Notes: a model not told the origin generated them from the letters alone. Shown: positions 15,957-23,959, counted from the first letter of the stretch. The stretch: 64,000 nt of DNA from Paenibacillus sp. SY21-1 (GCF_005222705.1 NZ_STGF01000015.1:62001-126000); one strand, 5' to 3'. A program made the numbers and translations.

Positions 15957-17063
15957 TCAGCGCGGCTTCTCGTTATAGTACAAGCAGCAGCCTGGACAGA
16001 TGGAGAACAGCTGCTTCCGCAAATAATCCCGATACTGCTTGTATTTCGGGCCGTTCCAAATGTCCTTCAAGCTTTGTTCATTGACATTGCCGAGCGTCAG
16101 GTCATAGAAATTGTGACAGGAGGTGACCTCGCCGCGAGCATTGATCTCTGCGCTAATCCAGGGGAAAACGCAGCGCTTCTTCATATTCGTTACCTTCGAC
16201 CATTGCGCGTTGAAATAATGACGGATATTTTCTTCGCTGATCGTTTTGGGATATGCGTTGAAGTACATGCCGCGCTCCGCGCAGTAGCTTTCAATCCGCT
16301 TCAGCTGCCGGCACAGCTCCGCCGCATCGATTTCCGCGAACTGGGCGGGGTCGGCGATAAAGCCTCTGGCTATCGGCGCCGAGGCAATATCGAAATGATC
16401 CCGCAGCACGCCTGCATAATGATCGTATCGCTCTCTGGTCACATATTGCTGCAGCTCGATGCTGATGCAATCCAGCATATCCAGCTCCACGCTTTCGAAA
16501 TAGAAGCGCTCCAGATGCTTGTAGTTCGTCGGCGTTACCGTCGTGCTAATGCCGATCTTCGGATATTCGCCGCCCTTCGCTTCCCTTAGCTCGTAGAGCT
16601 TGCGAATGCCCTTCATCGCTTTGCGGAACACGCCAGCCCCTCTTTGCGCATCGTTGATTTCCTCCGGGCCGTCAAGCGATACCCAGATGCGCTCCGGCGG
16701 AAAAGCCATGATCATCTCTGCATGCCGCTCCAGCAGCGTGCCATTCGTCGGAAAATGAGCTTTGCTCCCGGTTGCGTGAATAAGCTCCAGCACCTCGTCA
16801 ATCCAGGGATATAGCAGCGGCTCGCCCCCGTACAGCTCATAATAGGGCCGCGTTTCCTTGCATTCCTCAATGATTTGTTTCACCACGGCCACATCAAGCT
16901 TTTTCAGCTCCGGCTTCTCCTTGTAGGAGCCGTTCTCACCCCACTCGAAGCACATTTTGCAACGCAAGTTGCATGATTCAAGCAGCTGCAAAAATATCCA
17001 TTTGGGACTTTGCAGATCTAAAGCAGGAGCCGCGGCAGGCGCGGACTCCGTTCTGGTCACCAT
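15957..17063 (-). CDS. Radical SAM/SPASM protein (2)
   Basis: The 368-residue enzyme has CNLRCKMC (Cys 31, 35, 38), the glycine motif YELYGGEPLLYP, and a C-terminal SPASM block (KKRCVFPW, SCHNFYD, SICPGCCLYY). It is a different subfamily from the radical SAM protein encoded next door, with low similarity outside the motifs, so it is not a simple tandem duplication. The glycosyltransferase lies 30 bases upstream. Likely a dehydrogenation, epimerisation or coupling step on the pathway intermediate; substrate unknown. Confidence 0.88.
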   Translation of the reverse strand: MVTRTESAPAAAPALDLQSPKWIFLQLLESCNLRCKMCFEWGENGSYKEKPELKKLDVAVVKQIIEECKETRPYYELYGGEPLLYPWIDEVLELIHATGSKAHFPTNGTLLERHAEMIMAFPPERIWVSLDGPEEINDAQRGAGVFRKAMKGIRKLYELREAKGGEYPKIGISTTVTPTNYKHLERFYFESVELDMLDCISIELQQYVTRERYDHYAGVLRDHFDIASAPIARGFIADPAQFAEIDAAELCRQLKRIESYCAERGMYFNAYPKTISEENIRHYFNAQWSKVTNMKKRCVFPWISAEINARGEVTSCHNFYDLTLGNVNEQSLKDIWNGPKYKQYRDYLRKQLFSICPGCCLYYNEKPR

Positions 17064-17093
17064 GATCTCGCCCTCCTCATACGCGTTCCGTCA

Positions 17094-18230
17094 TCAGCCT
17101 CGGCCGATCCGTTCCAAATAATCTTCCGTATACGTTTTGGTCGCGGACCGCTTCATCAGCAGCCGCCGGTGCAGCGTTTCTAGCACATCCTCCGCAAACC
17201 CCGTCCGCTCCCAGTCTTCATATCGGATGCCTAGCCCATTGTCCAGCCACACGTCCGCGTTCCTTTTCTCATGCTCGCCGAAAGGCTCCAGCATAATGAC
17301 CGGGGTAGAGGATGAGAGCGAATCCATCAGCGTTCCGGCGCCCGGCTTGCTGATAATGCCTATGGCTCCGCGAATGACATCATAGAGACCGTGATGGGAC
17401 GGCAAACTTTCATAAATGGGCACAGCGCCTTGCAAAAGCTCGCCGAATGGGGGAAATTCATGCTCTACGCCGTCTTCCTTCATCCATGCCTGCCATTTAG
17501 GGTCATTCATAAAATAACGGTTGCCGGATGTGAAGCCGCTCGCCTCCTCCGGCTCGTACGCAACGACGTCCAGCGCCAAACCATGCCGCTCCAGCTCGGG
17601 TATTTTTCCTTGATAGGTGCCCATCCCCCAGCCGCCGCCGTGAATGACATACCGCCGCTCCCGTTCCGTAAACGGAAGCGGCTCCTCCTCGCCTACCCGG
17701 ATTTGCAGCCGAATCGTCGACGTGGACGAGGCATACAGCCATATTTCCCGGTACCTGGAGGTGTAATCGGGGATATATTTTTTTAGACTCTTCCAGGAAG
17801 GCGACAAATCCGAGTCCACGTAGAGCAGATCGACCTCAAGCTCGGAAGCGGCGGACCCCAGCCTCTCCCGGTACAGCTCCAGGATGTATACCCAATGCCC
17901 GGACAAGGCAATAAACCGCCTTCGCCCCTCCGCTGCCCAGACGTCCAGCAGACCGAGGATCTGCTCTGGATCGAAGCTTTCCCGGATATCCCGGGGCAGC
18001 TTCGTCGCCATCAGCGCAAGGGGAAAATGTTCATGGTACGCCTTCCGGCTGTCTGCAATCTTTGATTGTTTTTCCTTTTGCATAAAGGATTCGAATACCA
18101 GCACCTCAGTCGGCACCCCTTGCTGCCTCAGCTGATAGCTCACAATCAAGCCGGGATTGTAGAAACCGAGACCGAAGCCTGAGCACAGGATTGTGGTCAA
18201 GCAATCGTCCCGGCAAGCCTCCTTGGCCAT
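17094..18230 (-). CDS. GT-B glycosyltransferase-like protein
   Basis: The 378-residue protein starts with CSGFGLGFYNPGLIVSYQL, a glycosyltransferase-like first strand, and its C-terminal half contains GIISKPGAGTLMDSLSSSTPVIMLEPFGEHEKRNAD, the donor-binding pattern of UDP-sugar GT-B enzymes (MurG/MGD-synthase-like). AGGAGG precedes the ATG at 18230. In this cluster it would attach the CDP- or UDP-linked sugar to the aglycone. The middle region has no clear relatives that I recognise, so the assignment is to fold class only. Confidence 0.7.
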   Translation of the reverse strand: MAKEACRDDCLTTILCSGFGLGFYNPGLIVSYQLRQQGVPTEVLVFESFMQKEKQSKIADSRKAYHEHFPLALMATKLPRDIRESFDPEQILGLLDVWAAEGRRRFIALSGHWVYILELYRERLGSAASELEVDLLYVDSDLSPSWKSLKKYIPDYTSRYREIWLYASSTSTIRLQIRVGEEEPLPFTERERRYVIHGGGWGMGTYQGKIPELERHGLALDVVAYEPEEASGFTSGNRYFMNDPKWQAWMKEDGVEHEFPPFGELLQGAVPIYESLPSHHGLYDVIRGAIGIISKPGAGTLMDSLSSSTPVIMLEPFGEHEKRNADVWLDNGLGIRYEDWERTGFAEDVLETLHRRLLMKRSATKTYTEDYLERIGRG

Positions 18231-18256
18231 TCCGTCGTCCTCCTCTTCCCTGCTCC

Positions 18257-19591
18257 CTAATTGGTTACCGCTATGCCGTTTGCTTTCAGCAAGTCCCTCA
18301 TTCGGGTCAGCAGCTCGCTGTACTGCTCTTGCCGCTTGACAGCCGCACACAAATAAAGTCTTCCTTTGCGCTTTAAGCCTGCAGCCTGATTGATGGTAAA
18401 GGTCCCTGAACTAAGCGGAAGAATGCCAGCTCCGCGCTCGGGATGAAAAAGCAGCCCCTCGCGTTCCATCGCCGCAAGCAGCTCCCCATAGGACACCATT
18501 CCCGGACACATGACGGACAAATAGGTAAGGCTGCCCTGAAGCGAGAACGATGCCAAATAGTCGTCAAGCTGCTTTTTGATCAGACTCATGGATTTGCGCG
18601 CATTAATCTCGACAATAGGCTCAAGTCGGCCGTCCGCCAGCAGCATCGAATCGACGCAGACATGCCCGTAGTAACCGCTTTCAAATAGCATTTGGGCCGT
18701 CTCCTGCATGAGCTTGAAGTATCCCTCGCGCTCCAGCTTCTCCATCAGCTCTGCGCTTGCGCTAAACGTGCCCAAATACGAAAACTCCGAATTCATAACC
18801 TGTTGAACGGAAAGCCAGCTATAGCTGCCCTCCTCGTCAATATGAAACTGGCATGAAAAATCGATCGCCTTGTCCAGCAAAGGCTCCAGCAGAAAAATCA
18901 CCGCTTTTCCCTTTTGCTCCTGTGAGGCAATGTACCCGGCAATTCGCTCCAGCGTAGCGGAGCTTTGAATCAAGAGGTTTCCTTTGCCGGATACGCCGAA
19001 CGTATCCTTGATCAGTACCGGACCTGCTCCCAGCATGGCTCCGGCAACGCTTAACAGCTCCGTATGGCTTCTGACAATGCTCGTCCTGGGGCCATGTCCG
19101 AGACGTTCCCGCCACTCGGTCGAATACAGCTTGGAATTTACACGCCGGATCGTCTCCGCTTCCGGATAGCCGCCTGCGAGCCCGTAAAGAGCGGTTAACT
19201 CCTGTACGCCGTCCAATACGGCAAACGGCTCCACATATCCGCCTGGCGGAAGCAGCTCTCCGCCTTGAAGCTCCGCCCCTTTATGGATCAGAAGCCTGAA
19301 GGGGTTGGTTTCCCATTGTTCCCCCCGTTCCGCCAGCGGCTCGGAGCTTGTCCTGAACGCCAGTCCGATCTCGCTCAAGTAACGAAGCTGCGCCGGCTCA
19401 AGCGGATTGCGGGTAAGCAGCACGTCGGATTCCTTGCAAAACACAAACAGCAATTCATCCATGGCGCTGACGATGTTCCGGGCTTGCGGGTCCGGCAGGG
19501 CAGGCAGCTTAGCGAGTCCATCATCCCGCCATAGCGTCTCCGCATCAAAGGCGCCGCAGTGGATCGATATTGTCCCTTCGGCCAGCCTCAT
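18257..19591 (-). CDS. BtrJ-like ATP-grasp ligase
   Basis: This 444-residue protein has an ATP-grasp domain: the flexible ATP loop is VLIKDTFGVSGKGNLLIQS, followed by VIFLLEPLLDKAIDFSCQF and the metal-binding VEINARKSMS, preceded by a ~170-residue N-terminal domain. In butirosin the ATP-grasp BtrJ loads an amino acid onto its ACP. Here the ACP gene is immediately upstream with an ATGA overlap (start 19591), which supports the same role: activating an amino acid as acyl phosphate and ligating it to ACP 1. Peptide-bond formation between amino acids is the main alternative. Upstream TTG 19618 is less likely. Confidence 0.75.
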   Translation of the reverse strand: MRLAEGTISIHCGAFDAETLWRDDGLAKLPALPDPQARNIVSAMDELLFVFCKESDVLLTRNPLEPAQLRYLSEIGLAFRTSSEPLAERGEQWETNPFRLLIHKGAELQGGELLPPGGYVEPFAVLDGVQELTALYGLAGGYPEAETIRRVNSKLYSTEWRERLGHGPRTSIVRSHTELLSVAGAMLGAGPVLIKDTFGVSGKGNLLIQSSATLERIAGYIASQEQKGKAVIFLLEPLLDKAIDFSCQFHIDEEGSYSWLSVQQVMNSEFSYLGTFSASAELMEKLEREGYFKLMQETAQMLFESGYYGHVCVDSMLLADGRLEPIVEINARKSMSLIKKQLDDYLASFSLQGSLTYLSVMCPGMVSYGELLAAMEREGLLFHPERGAGILPLSSGTFTINQAAGLKRKGRLYLCAAVKRQEQYSELLTRMRDLLKANGIAVTN

Positions 19592-19830
19592 GCGCTTTTG
19601 GCTTGAATAAACTGACAAAATGTCTCGATTGACTGCAGGTGATCCATATCAAATTGGTCAAAGTCGATTTCGATTTCAAATTCGTCTTCAATACGCAAAA
19701 TAAAATTGATCAATTGCAGGGAATCCAGCCCGGCGTCATTCAACACATCGGAGGCCCCCGTCAGCATGTCCGCCAGATCGGGTTCATTCTTGATTTCTGA
19801 AATAATCGAAATAATTTGCGCCTGCAACAT
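19588..19830 (-). CDS. Acyl carrier protein (ACP 1)
   Basis: The 80-residue acidic carrier has the canonical attachment motif AGLDSLQLINFIL. Two adjacent ATG codons (19833, 19830) follow GGGGAG; the second gives the better spacing and the first overlaps the methyltransferase stop. Its stop overlaps the start of the ATP-grasp ligase, so loading of this ACP by that ligase is the simplest reading. Confidence 0.9.
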   Translation of the reverse strand: MLQAQIISIISEIKNEPDLADMLTGASDVLNDAGLDSLQLINFILRIEDEFEIEIDFDQFDMDHLQSIETFCQFIQAKSA

Positions 19831-20690
19831 CATTGCTTCTCCCCTTCGTTTCGTTTTCGGATGATCGCAAGTAAATCGGTTTGCGGATATTTCAAATTGT
19901 AATTGGTCAAATGGGGCTGTCTGTTTTCCGTGACCGCAACCAGCTCCAGCCCTTCGGGCAGCGAAGCCTGCACATGTTGAACAAACGCCTCCTTCGTAAA
20001 ACGCCATATGACGCCGTCAATGGATGAATTGGCCATATACCCGGCGGTCATTTGCTTGCCGGAGCCTTGCTCCTCCAGAATGACGGGATCCAGTATCCAC
20101 AGCTCCCCGCCGGCTTTCAGCAGCCGCGCGCATTCCTTAAACGCTTTTTTGTGATGCCTAATGTGATGAAAGCACCTGGCAAAGACGATTTTGTCAAAGC
20201 TGCGGTCCTTCATCTCCACCTGATAGATGCCGGAATGAATGCAATTGCGCAGCCGCCCCTTTTTCTCTCCGTATCGCAGATATGTTTCATTAATGTCCAG
20301 GTTGAAAAATTCGACGTCATTCCACTTTGAAGCATGTTTATTCAACAATCCCGTCCCGCAGCCGACCTGCAGCACCTTGCCCTTCAATTCAGGCAAAAAC
20401 CGGTAAACCGCTGTTGGATGGGGAAAATTCAGCACGAACATCGACAGCTCATACAGCCGGGGATGCTTCTCAACCAGACGGACAAGCTTACTGACGTAGA
20501 ATGGATTTTTTTTCGTTTTGGCGCTGAAATCCCGTTTGTTCCAGATGTAGTAAGGCGGATACAGCAAAGCGTAATACATGAGGTAAATGAATCGCAGCAA
20601 CAGTACGCCAAGCGGGCTTGAATGTCGACTGACCTGATGCCGAATCGTTGAGGTTGGGAGCGTAGTCTTCAATGCCAAGCGAATGAACAT
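19830..20690 (-). CDS. Class I SAM-dependent methyltransferase
   Basis: The 286-residue protein has a Rossmann methyltransferase core: GKVLQVGCGTGLLNKHA (SAM loop), FFNLDINETYL (acidic ribose ligand), FDKIVFARCFHHI and LLKAGGELWILDP. Residues 28-50 are hydrophobic (LLLRFIYLMYYALLYPPYYIW) and may lie at the membrane surface. The ATG at 20690 sits directly against GGAG with no spacer, so a TTG four codons later could be the true start. It should methylate the cluster product or an intermediate on O, N or C. Confidence 0.8.
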   Translation of the reverse strand: MFIRLALKTTLPTSTIRHQVSRHSSPLGVLLLRFIYLMYYALLYPPYYIWNKRDFSAKTKKNPFYVSKLVRLVEKHPRLYELSMFVLNFPHPTAVYRFLPELKGKVLQVGCGTGLLNKHASKWNDVEFFNLDINETYLRYGEKKGRLRNCIHSGIYQVEMKDRSFDKIVFARCFHHIRHHKKAFKECARLLKAGGELWILDPVILEEQGSGKQMTAGYMANSSIDGVIWRFTKEAFVQHVQASLPEGLELVAVTENRQPHLTNYNLKYPQTDLLAIIRKRNEGEKQ

Positions 20691-20842
20691 CTCCTTTCAG
20701 AAGCAGAATGGATGATGAGCGTTCCATAAGGTGAAGGTCTGCTTCAACTTTATCGAGACCGGCGCCCAACGTGCAATAAGACTTTTTTGCCGGGAGGCAT
20801 TCCCTCTGGTTTCCGACTTTTTCTTTTGTTTGGACATTTTTT

Positions 20843-21898
20843 CTAATCTTGCACTTTTTGGACAGAGGTTGAAAAAGCCAGTATATTCAAGCATTTCTCC
20901 AAAAACAATGCTTCGCTTTGCTTCAATTGCCGCGCGCAGCGTATCGCATGGACGAGGTTCGCCGGGTTCCGTTTGACCCTCTGCTTGACGCACCAATGAT
21001 GCAGAATAATCGTTTGCTTAAGCACATCCTTGCTCATTTCGATGAGAGCGCCGCCCTCGATCAGCTTGCGGTCCTGCAAATATTCCATTCTTCTTACCAT
21101 CCAGCGTTTGTGATTGACGAGTGTCTGAAGCGCCTTCATATGGATAATCGGCTGGTCGGCCTCAAGCTCCCGCTGGAGAAATTGCTCAAGCAGGTCATAC
21201 ATGCGCAAACCGAACCAGAAATGAATCCGTTTCGGATTTTTTTCAGTCAACGGCTTGGACAGCAAATACTCCTCCAGCGACCTGGCCACAAATGAAAGGT
21301 CGAGCTCAAAGGTTTGCGTGCTTGCATCCTGATAAGGATACTGAACGATTTCGAGCGTCTGGCTGATGCGCTGCTTGATAGGCCCGGCATGACGAAACGA
21401 TTCGCGGAGCTGATCGAAGCTGACCTCCCTTCCTGAGTCAAAGACCGGAGGAGTGGAAAAGTAGCCGGCGACATAAAACAATTGCCGCGAGACGTCGACG
21501 CCGTGAATCATAATATGATGCACCAGCTTCTTCGTCTGGTAAGAGGCGGTGCCCGGAATATAAAATTCATCGAGGGCAATCGCCAAATATTGATTTTTGT
21601 GCAAACAATCGATAAAGAAGGAGATCGGATCATCGAACCATTCTCTTACTTGTTCAAGATGCAGCTTGGATACGAACGTGCAGGGCAGCTCGTGAAAATA
21701 AGAGGAGGAGGCGAAATGAATAAAGTTGCCCTTATCGAACTCGGGGACGCCAAACAAATGAATGTACTGGCTAAACAGCCACGGCAGCGACAACGATTCG
21801 TTCGTCAGTACGATAGCTTGGGAGAAGGCATGATACGAGTTAACGTCAATGACCGGCCGGCAAAGCGGAAGGATGCGAGCGGTATGAACAGCCTTCAA
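20843..21898 (-). CDS. BtrH-like family protein (copy C), likely nucleophile variant
   Basis: This is the first gene of the cluster, about 351 residues from a TTG start at 21898 (AGAGG nine bases upstream). A longer frame begins at 22012 but that codon lies inside a terminator. The layout follows the C39/BtrH-like family: RPVIDVNSYHAFSQAIVL, WLFSQYIHLF, then YLAIALDEFYIPGTAS and HHIMIHGVDVSRQLFYVAGY with the conserved His. Where the family usually has Cys near the N-terminus, this copy reads Asn-Ser-Tyr-His, so the nucleophile may be Ser or activity may be lost. The C-terminal third is helical and basic. Role inferred: acyl transfer or a structural partner of ACP 1. Confidence 0.6.
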   Translation of the reverse strand: MKAVHTARILPLCRPVIDVNSYHAFSQAIVLTNESLSLPWLFSQYIHLFGVPEFDKGNFIHFASSSYFHELPCTFVSKLHLEQVREWFDDPISFFIDCLHKNQYLAIALDEFYIPGTASYQTKKLVHHIMIHGVDVSRQLFYVAGYFSTPPVFDSGREVSFDQLRESFRHAGPIKQRISQTLEIVQYPYQDASTQTFELDLSFVARSLEEYLLSKPLTEKNPKRIHFWFGLRMYDLLEQFLQRELEADQPIIHMKALQTLVNHKRWMVRRMEYLQDRKLIEGGALIEMSKDVLKQTIILHHWCVKQRVKRNPANLVHAIRCARQLKQSEALFLEKCLNILAFSTSVQKVQD

Positions 21899-21931
21899 AT
21901 CAGATCGCCTCTTTTCAATTGGGATACCATC

Positions 21932-21960
21932 ACCATAAAATATGTTTTTATTTCCTGCAA
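21932..21960 (-). promoter_or_regulatory. Weak candidate promoter of the biosynthetic operon
   Basis: Between the SMR terminator and the first cluster gene the best sigma-A-like pair is TTGCAG (21960-21955), a 17-base spacer and TATGGT (21937-21932). Both hexamers are imperfect. A better -35 (TTGACG) nearby has no matching -10. An activator may be needed. Confidence 0.3.
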
Positions 21961-22010
21961 TTGCACTTTTTTGCCGCGTCAAGCATAAACGTATAAAGCC
22001 TAATATTTGC

Positions 22011-22048
22011 AAAAAGCCCTCTGCCGCTTGACCGGCATAAGAGCCTTT
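22011..22048 (-). terminator. Intrinsic terminator of the SMR operon
   Basis: On the minus strand AAAGGCTCTTATGCCG pairs with CGGCAGAGGGCTTT across a six-base loop with one bulged A, followed by further T residues. It sits about 40 bases after the stop of the second SMR gene and separates it from the biosynthetic operon. Confidence 0.75.
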
Positions 22049-22088
22049 CTATATTCAGCGTTGCGGCATAGCCGGGAAGGCGGCAGCC

Positions 22089-22403
22089 TTAGCTCGCCAG
22101 CTTCAAGCCCACTGCAGCGCCAAGCACCATGGCAATAAACAGCAATCTCAACGCATGTTTGGGCTCCCCGTAAAAAATCATGCCAAGAATGGCGCCGCCG
22201 GAGGCTCCTATCCCCGTCCAGACTGCATACGCTGTTCCCATCGGCAATGTATTCATCGCATAGGACAGGCATACAAAACTTAAACCGAAGCTTGCCACTA
22301 ACAGCAGCAGCGCTTTGAGGCTGCGCTCGGTGTTGAACTTGTTAATCATCAGAACCCCCAGCATTTCAAACATACCGGCTGAAACAAGCAGTACCCAATC
22401 CAT
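22089..22403 (-). CDS. SMR-family guanidinium exporter subunit (second)
   Basis: This 104-residue small multidrug resistance protein has four membrane segments and a membrane Glu at residue 13 (SAGMFEMLGVLM), the proton/substrate site of the family. MGTAYAVWTGIGASGGAILG is the conserved second-to-third helix region. It begins three bases after its partner, with GGAGG inside the partner's end. Together the two probably form a heterodimer that exports guanidinium in exchange for protons, as the upstream riboswitch implies. Confidence 0.9.
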   Translation of the reverse strand: MDWVLLVSAGMFEMLGVLMINKFNTERSLKALLLLVASFGLSFVCLSYAMNTLPMGTAYAVWTGIGASGGAILGMIFYGEPKHALRLLFIAMVLGAAVGLKLAS

Positions 22404-22406
22404 CGT

Positions 22407-22742
22407 TTACGCCGCCTCCTTTTTCTTCGCTTTGCTTAGCAGCTTGAGTCCGACAACGCCGAGCAGCAATACGCCGATCCATGCGATTTTGGCGATTTGA
22501 ATGGGGGCATCGAAAAAAACGATGTCCGCCAAGACGGTTCCCGCAGTTCCCAACCCGACAAATACCGCATACACCGTACCTGCCGGAAGCGTACGGGCAG
22601 CTCTGATCATTAAAGCAAAGCTTACGAGGATTGCAAGTGCGGTAGCCCCCCATTCTGCCAATCCGTCGGCATGCTTCAAGCCGATGACCCATCCTACCTC
22701 GAATAATGACGCGATAATGACGGACAACCATGTTGTGTTCAT
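22407..22742 (-). CDS. SMR-family guanidinium exporter subunit (first)
   Basis: This 111-residue protein with four membrane segments has Glu in SLFEVGWVIGLKHADG and LPAGTVYAVFVGLGTAGTVLAD, typical of the SugE/Gdx side of the SMR family. The last residues are basic (SKAKKKEAA), setting membrane orientation. It is the first gene after the guanidine-I riboswitch, so transcription is expected to rise when guanidine accumulates. GGAGAGTGAAGGGAA precedes the ATG. Confidence 0.92.
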   Translation of the reverse strand: MNTTWLSVIIASLFEVGWVIGLKHADGLAEWGATALAILVSFALMIRAARTLPAGTVYAVFVGLGTAGTVLADIVFFDAPIQIAKIAWIGVLLLGVVGLKLLSKAKKKEAA

Positions 22743-22802
22743 TTCCCTTCACTCTCCTTGTTGAAATTTTGCGAATGCAGCGTTGGCCACATGCGGAAAA
22801 AC

Positions 22803-22850
22803 AAAAAAAACCTGAGAAACAAACTGCGGTTAAGCAGTTTATCTCCCAGG
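22803..22850 (-). terminator. Riboswitch-controlled intrinsic terminator
   Basis: CCTGGGAGATAAACTGC pairs with GCAGTTTGTTTCTCAGG around a short TTAACC loop, followed by eight T. The 5' arm overlaps the conserved end of the guanidine aptamer, which makes this the switchable element. Confidence 0.9.
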
Positions 22851-22937
22851 CTTTTATCCCTCCGTGGCACGGCCGACTGGCTGTGAGTTTCCTCTCGGAC
22901 CAGCCGATCGTCTATGATCGCGGAACCCTAGAAAACA
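22803..22937 (-). promoter_or_regulatory. Guanidine-I riboswitch (ykkC RNA) with expression terminator
   Basis: Minus-strand RNA from 22937 shows the ykkC hallmarks in order: TCTAGGGTTCCGC, GGCTGGTCCGAGAG with AAACTC, CACGGAGGGATAAAAGCC and CTGGGAGA. The aptamer is about 22841-22937. Its 3' strand (CCTGGGAGA) can instead pair with TCTCAGG to form a terminator ending in eight T (22803-22850). Guanidine binding should hold the aptamer and prevent termination, turning on the two SMR genes. The consensus match is strong. Confidence 0.95.
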
Positions 22938-22958
22938 TTCAATATTCAATTTCATCAT

Positions 22959-22987
22959 ATCATACACGGTTTTTCGGTCTATTACAA
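22959..22987 (-). promoter_or_regulatory. Promoter of the guanidine riboswitch operon
   Basis: TTGTAA (22987-22982), a 17-base spacer and TATGAT (22964-22959) form a good sigma-A promoter. Transcription would start near 22952, about 15 bases before the aptamer. It lies just after the nucleoside hydrolase stop codon. Confidence 0.75.
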
Positions 22988-23010
22988 CCCGTTCCTTATT
23001 CTTGGCGCCG

Positions 23011-23931
23011 TCAGCTTCCGTAAGTCAGGGCCAGCTTGGCGAACAAATCCTCCAGCGTGAAGCGGGCATCTACATAATGATAGACGCGGATCATTCTTGC
23101 CTGCTGATCGTGAATGTAAGCCATCTCCTCGCTTATTCTCGGGGCAGGTTTGTTCTCGTAGCCGTATTCATGGTCGTCCAGAAGCAGGCTTATGGCTGGA
23201 GAATCGCCAAGCGACCACATTTCCCCCTTCGGCCAAGGGGAGTCCGCAAACGCCTCCGCGGCCCAATTATTGAAGTCCATAAGCTGCTGGAACAAATACT
23301 CACCGATCTCGCCATAAGGCTTGACCTTGTACATCAGCTCCGCAATGCTCACTCGCATCGTCGTGTATACGGTATGCGGCACCTGCCACAACTGAACGGA
23401 GGACTGAAACACAACGTTGGCGGCATGGATGTCATTCAGCAAATTGTACTCCCAGCCGCCAAGCGGCCAATGGCCGCCGCCGATCCAAACAACCGTCAGC
23501 CTGTCCGCGATGCGCGGCTCCATAAGCAGCGCCGCAGCCATATCCGTCAGAGGTCCGAGGAAGACGGCATAGAGCGGAGCTGCATCATCCTTCATCGCCT
23601 CCCGAACGATCGCCTCCGCCCCTTCGGATACGACGGGCTGCGCTTCGTTCCCGAGCGCGGCTGCCGCTCCCTGGAAGTAAGGCACTTCCTCCTGCAGATT
23701 CATAATCGAGAGCACCTTTTCAATCTCATCGTAGCTCTGCCGCATGGTGTCCTTCCGATTCATCATGGAGCCCGTTTTTTCGAATTGTGCCGCAATTATT
23801 CCCTTGATCCGAAAGCGGGGAGACAGCAGGGCATGAACGATTGCGAATTGATCATCCGCCTCATTTTTGGCATCCGTATTGATAATCAGCCTGATCTTCT
23901 TGGATTCCGGTATATCAAATGGCCTTTTCAT
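23011..23931 (-). CDS. Nucleoside hydrolase-like protein
   Basis: The 306-residue protein is of the inosine/uridine nucleoside hydrolase fold. The N-terminal metal site reads INTDAKNEADDQFAIVHALLSP, a longer variant of the classic Asp-Thr-Asp-Pro-x-x-Asp-Asp loop, and WIGGGHWPLGGWEYNLLNDIHAAN carries the conserved Asn/Asp region. It would cleave an N-glycosidic or related sugar bond using a bound calcium ion. No signal peptide, so cytoplasmic. The ATG at 23931 has GAGAGGGG upstream. It is the last gene after an ABC sugar importer, so the real substrate may be an imported glycoside rather than a normal nucleoside. No terminator is seen before the riboswitch promoter. Confidence 0.82.
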   Translation of the reverse strand: MKRPFDIPESKKIRLIINTDAKNEADDQFAIVHALLSPRFRIKGIIAAQFEKTGSMMNRKDTMRQSYDEIEKVLSIMNLQEEVPYFQGAAAALGNEAQPVVSEGAEAIVREAMKDDAAPLYAVFLGPLTDMAAALLMEPRIADRLTVVWIGGGHWPLGGWEYNLLNDIHAANVVFQSSVQLWQVPHTVYTTMRVSIAELMYKVKPYGEIGEYLFQQLMDFNNWAAEAFADSPWPKGEMWSLGDSPAISLLLDDHEYGYENKPAPRISEEMAYIHDQQARMIRVYHYVDARFTLEDLFAKLALTYGS

Positions 23932-23959
23932 TCTGTTTCCCCTCTCTGTATGAACCGGT

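Noticed and set aside
14686..17063. RiPP cluster with a hidden precursor peptide
   Set aside because: Intergenic gaps beside the radical SAM genes are 13-80 bases and hold no plausible peptide gene.
1097..21898. Butirosin or another known aminoglycoside cluster
   Set aside because: No 2-deoxy-scyllo-inosose synthase, aminotransferase, decarboxylase (BtrK) or BtrG-type cyclotransferase was found; only the ACP-chain logic is shared.
21898..22012. Upstream extension of BtrH-like copy C to 22012
   Set aside because: The TTG at 22012 falls within the SMR operon terminator, and the TTG at 21898 has a well-spaced AGAGG.
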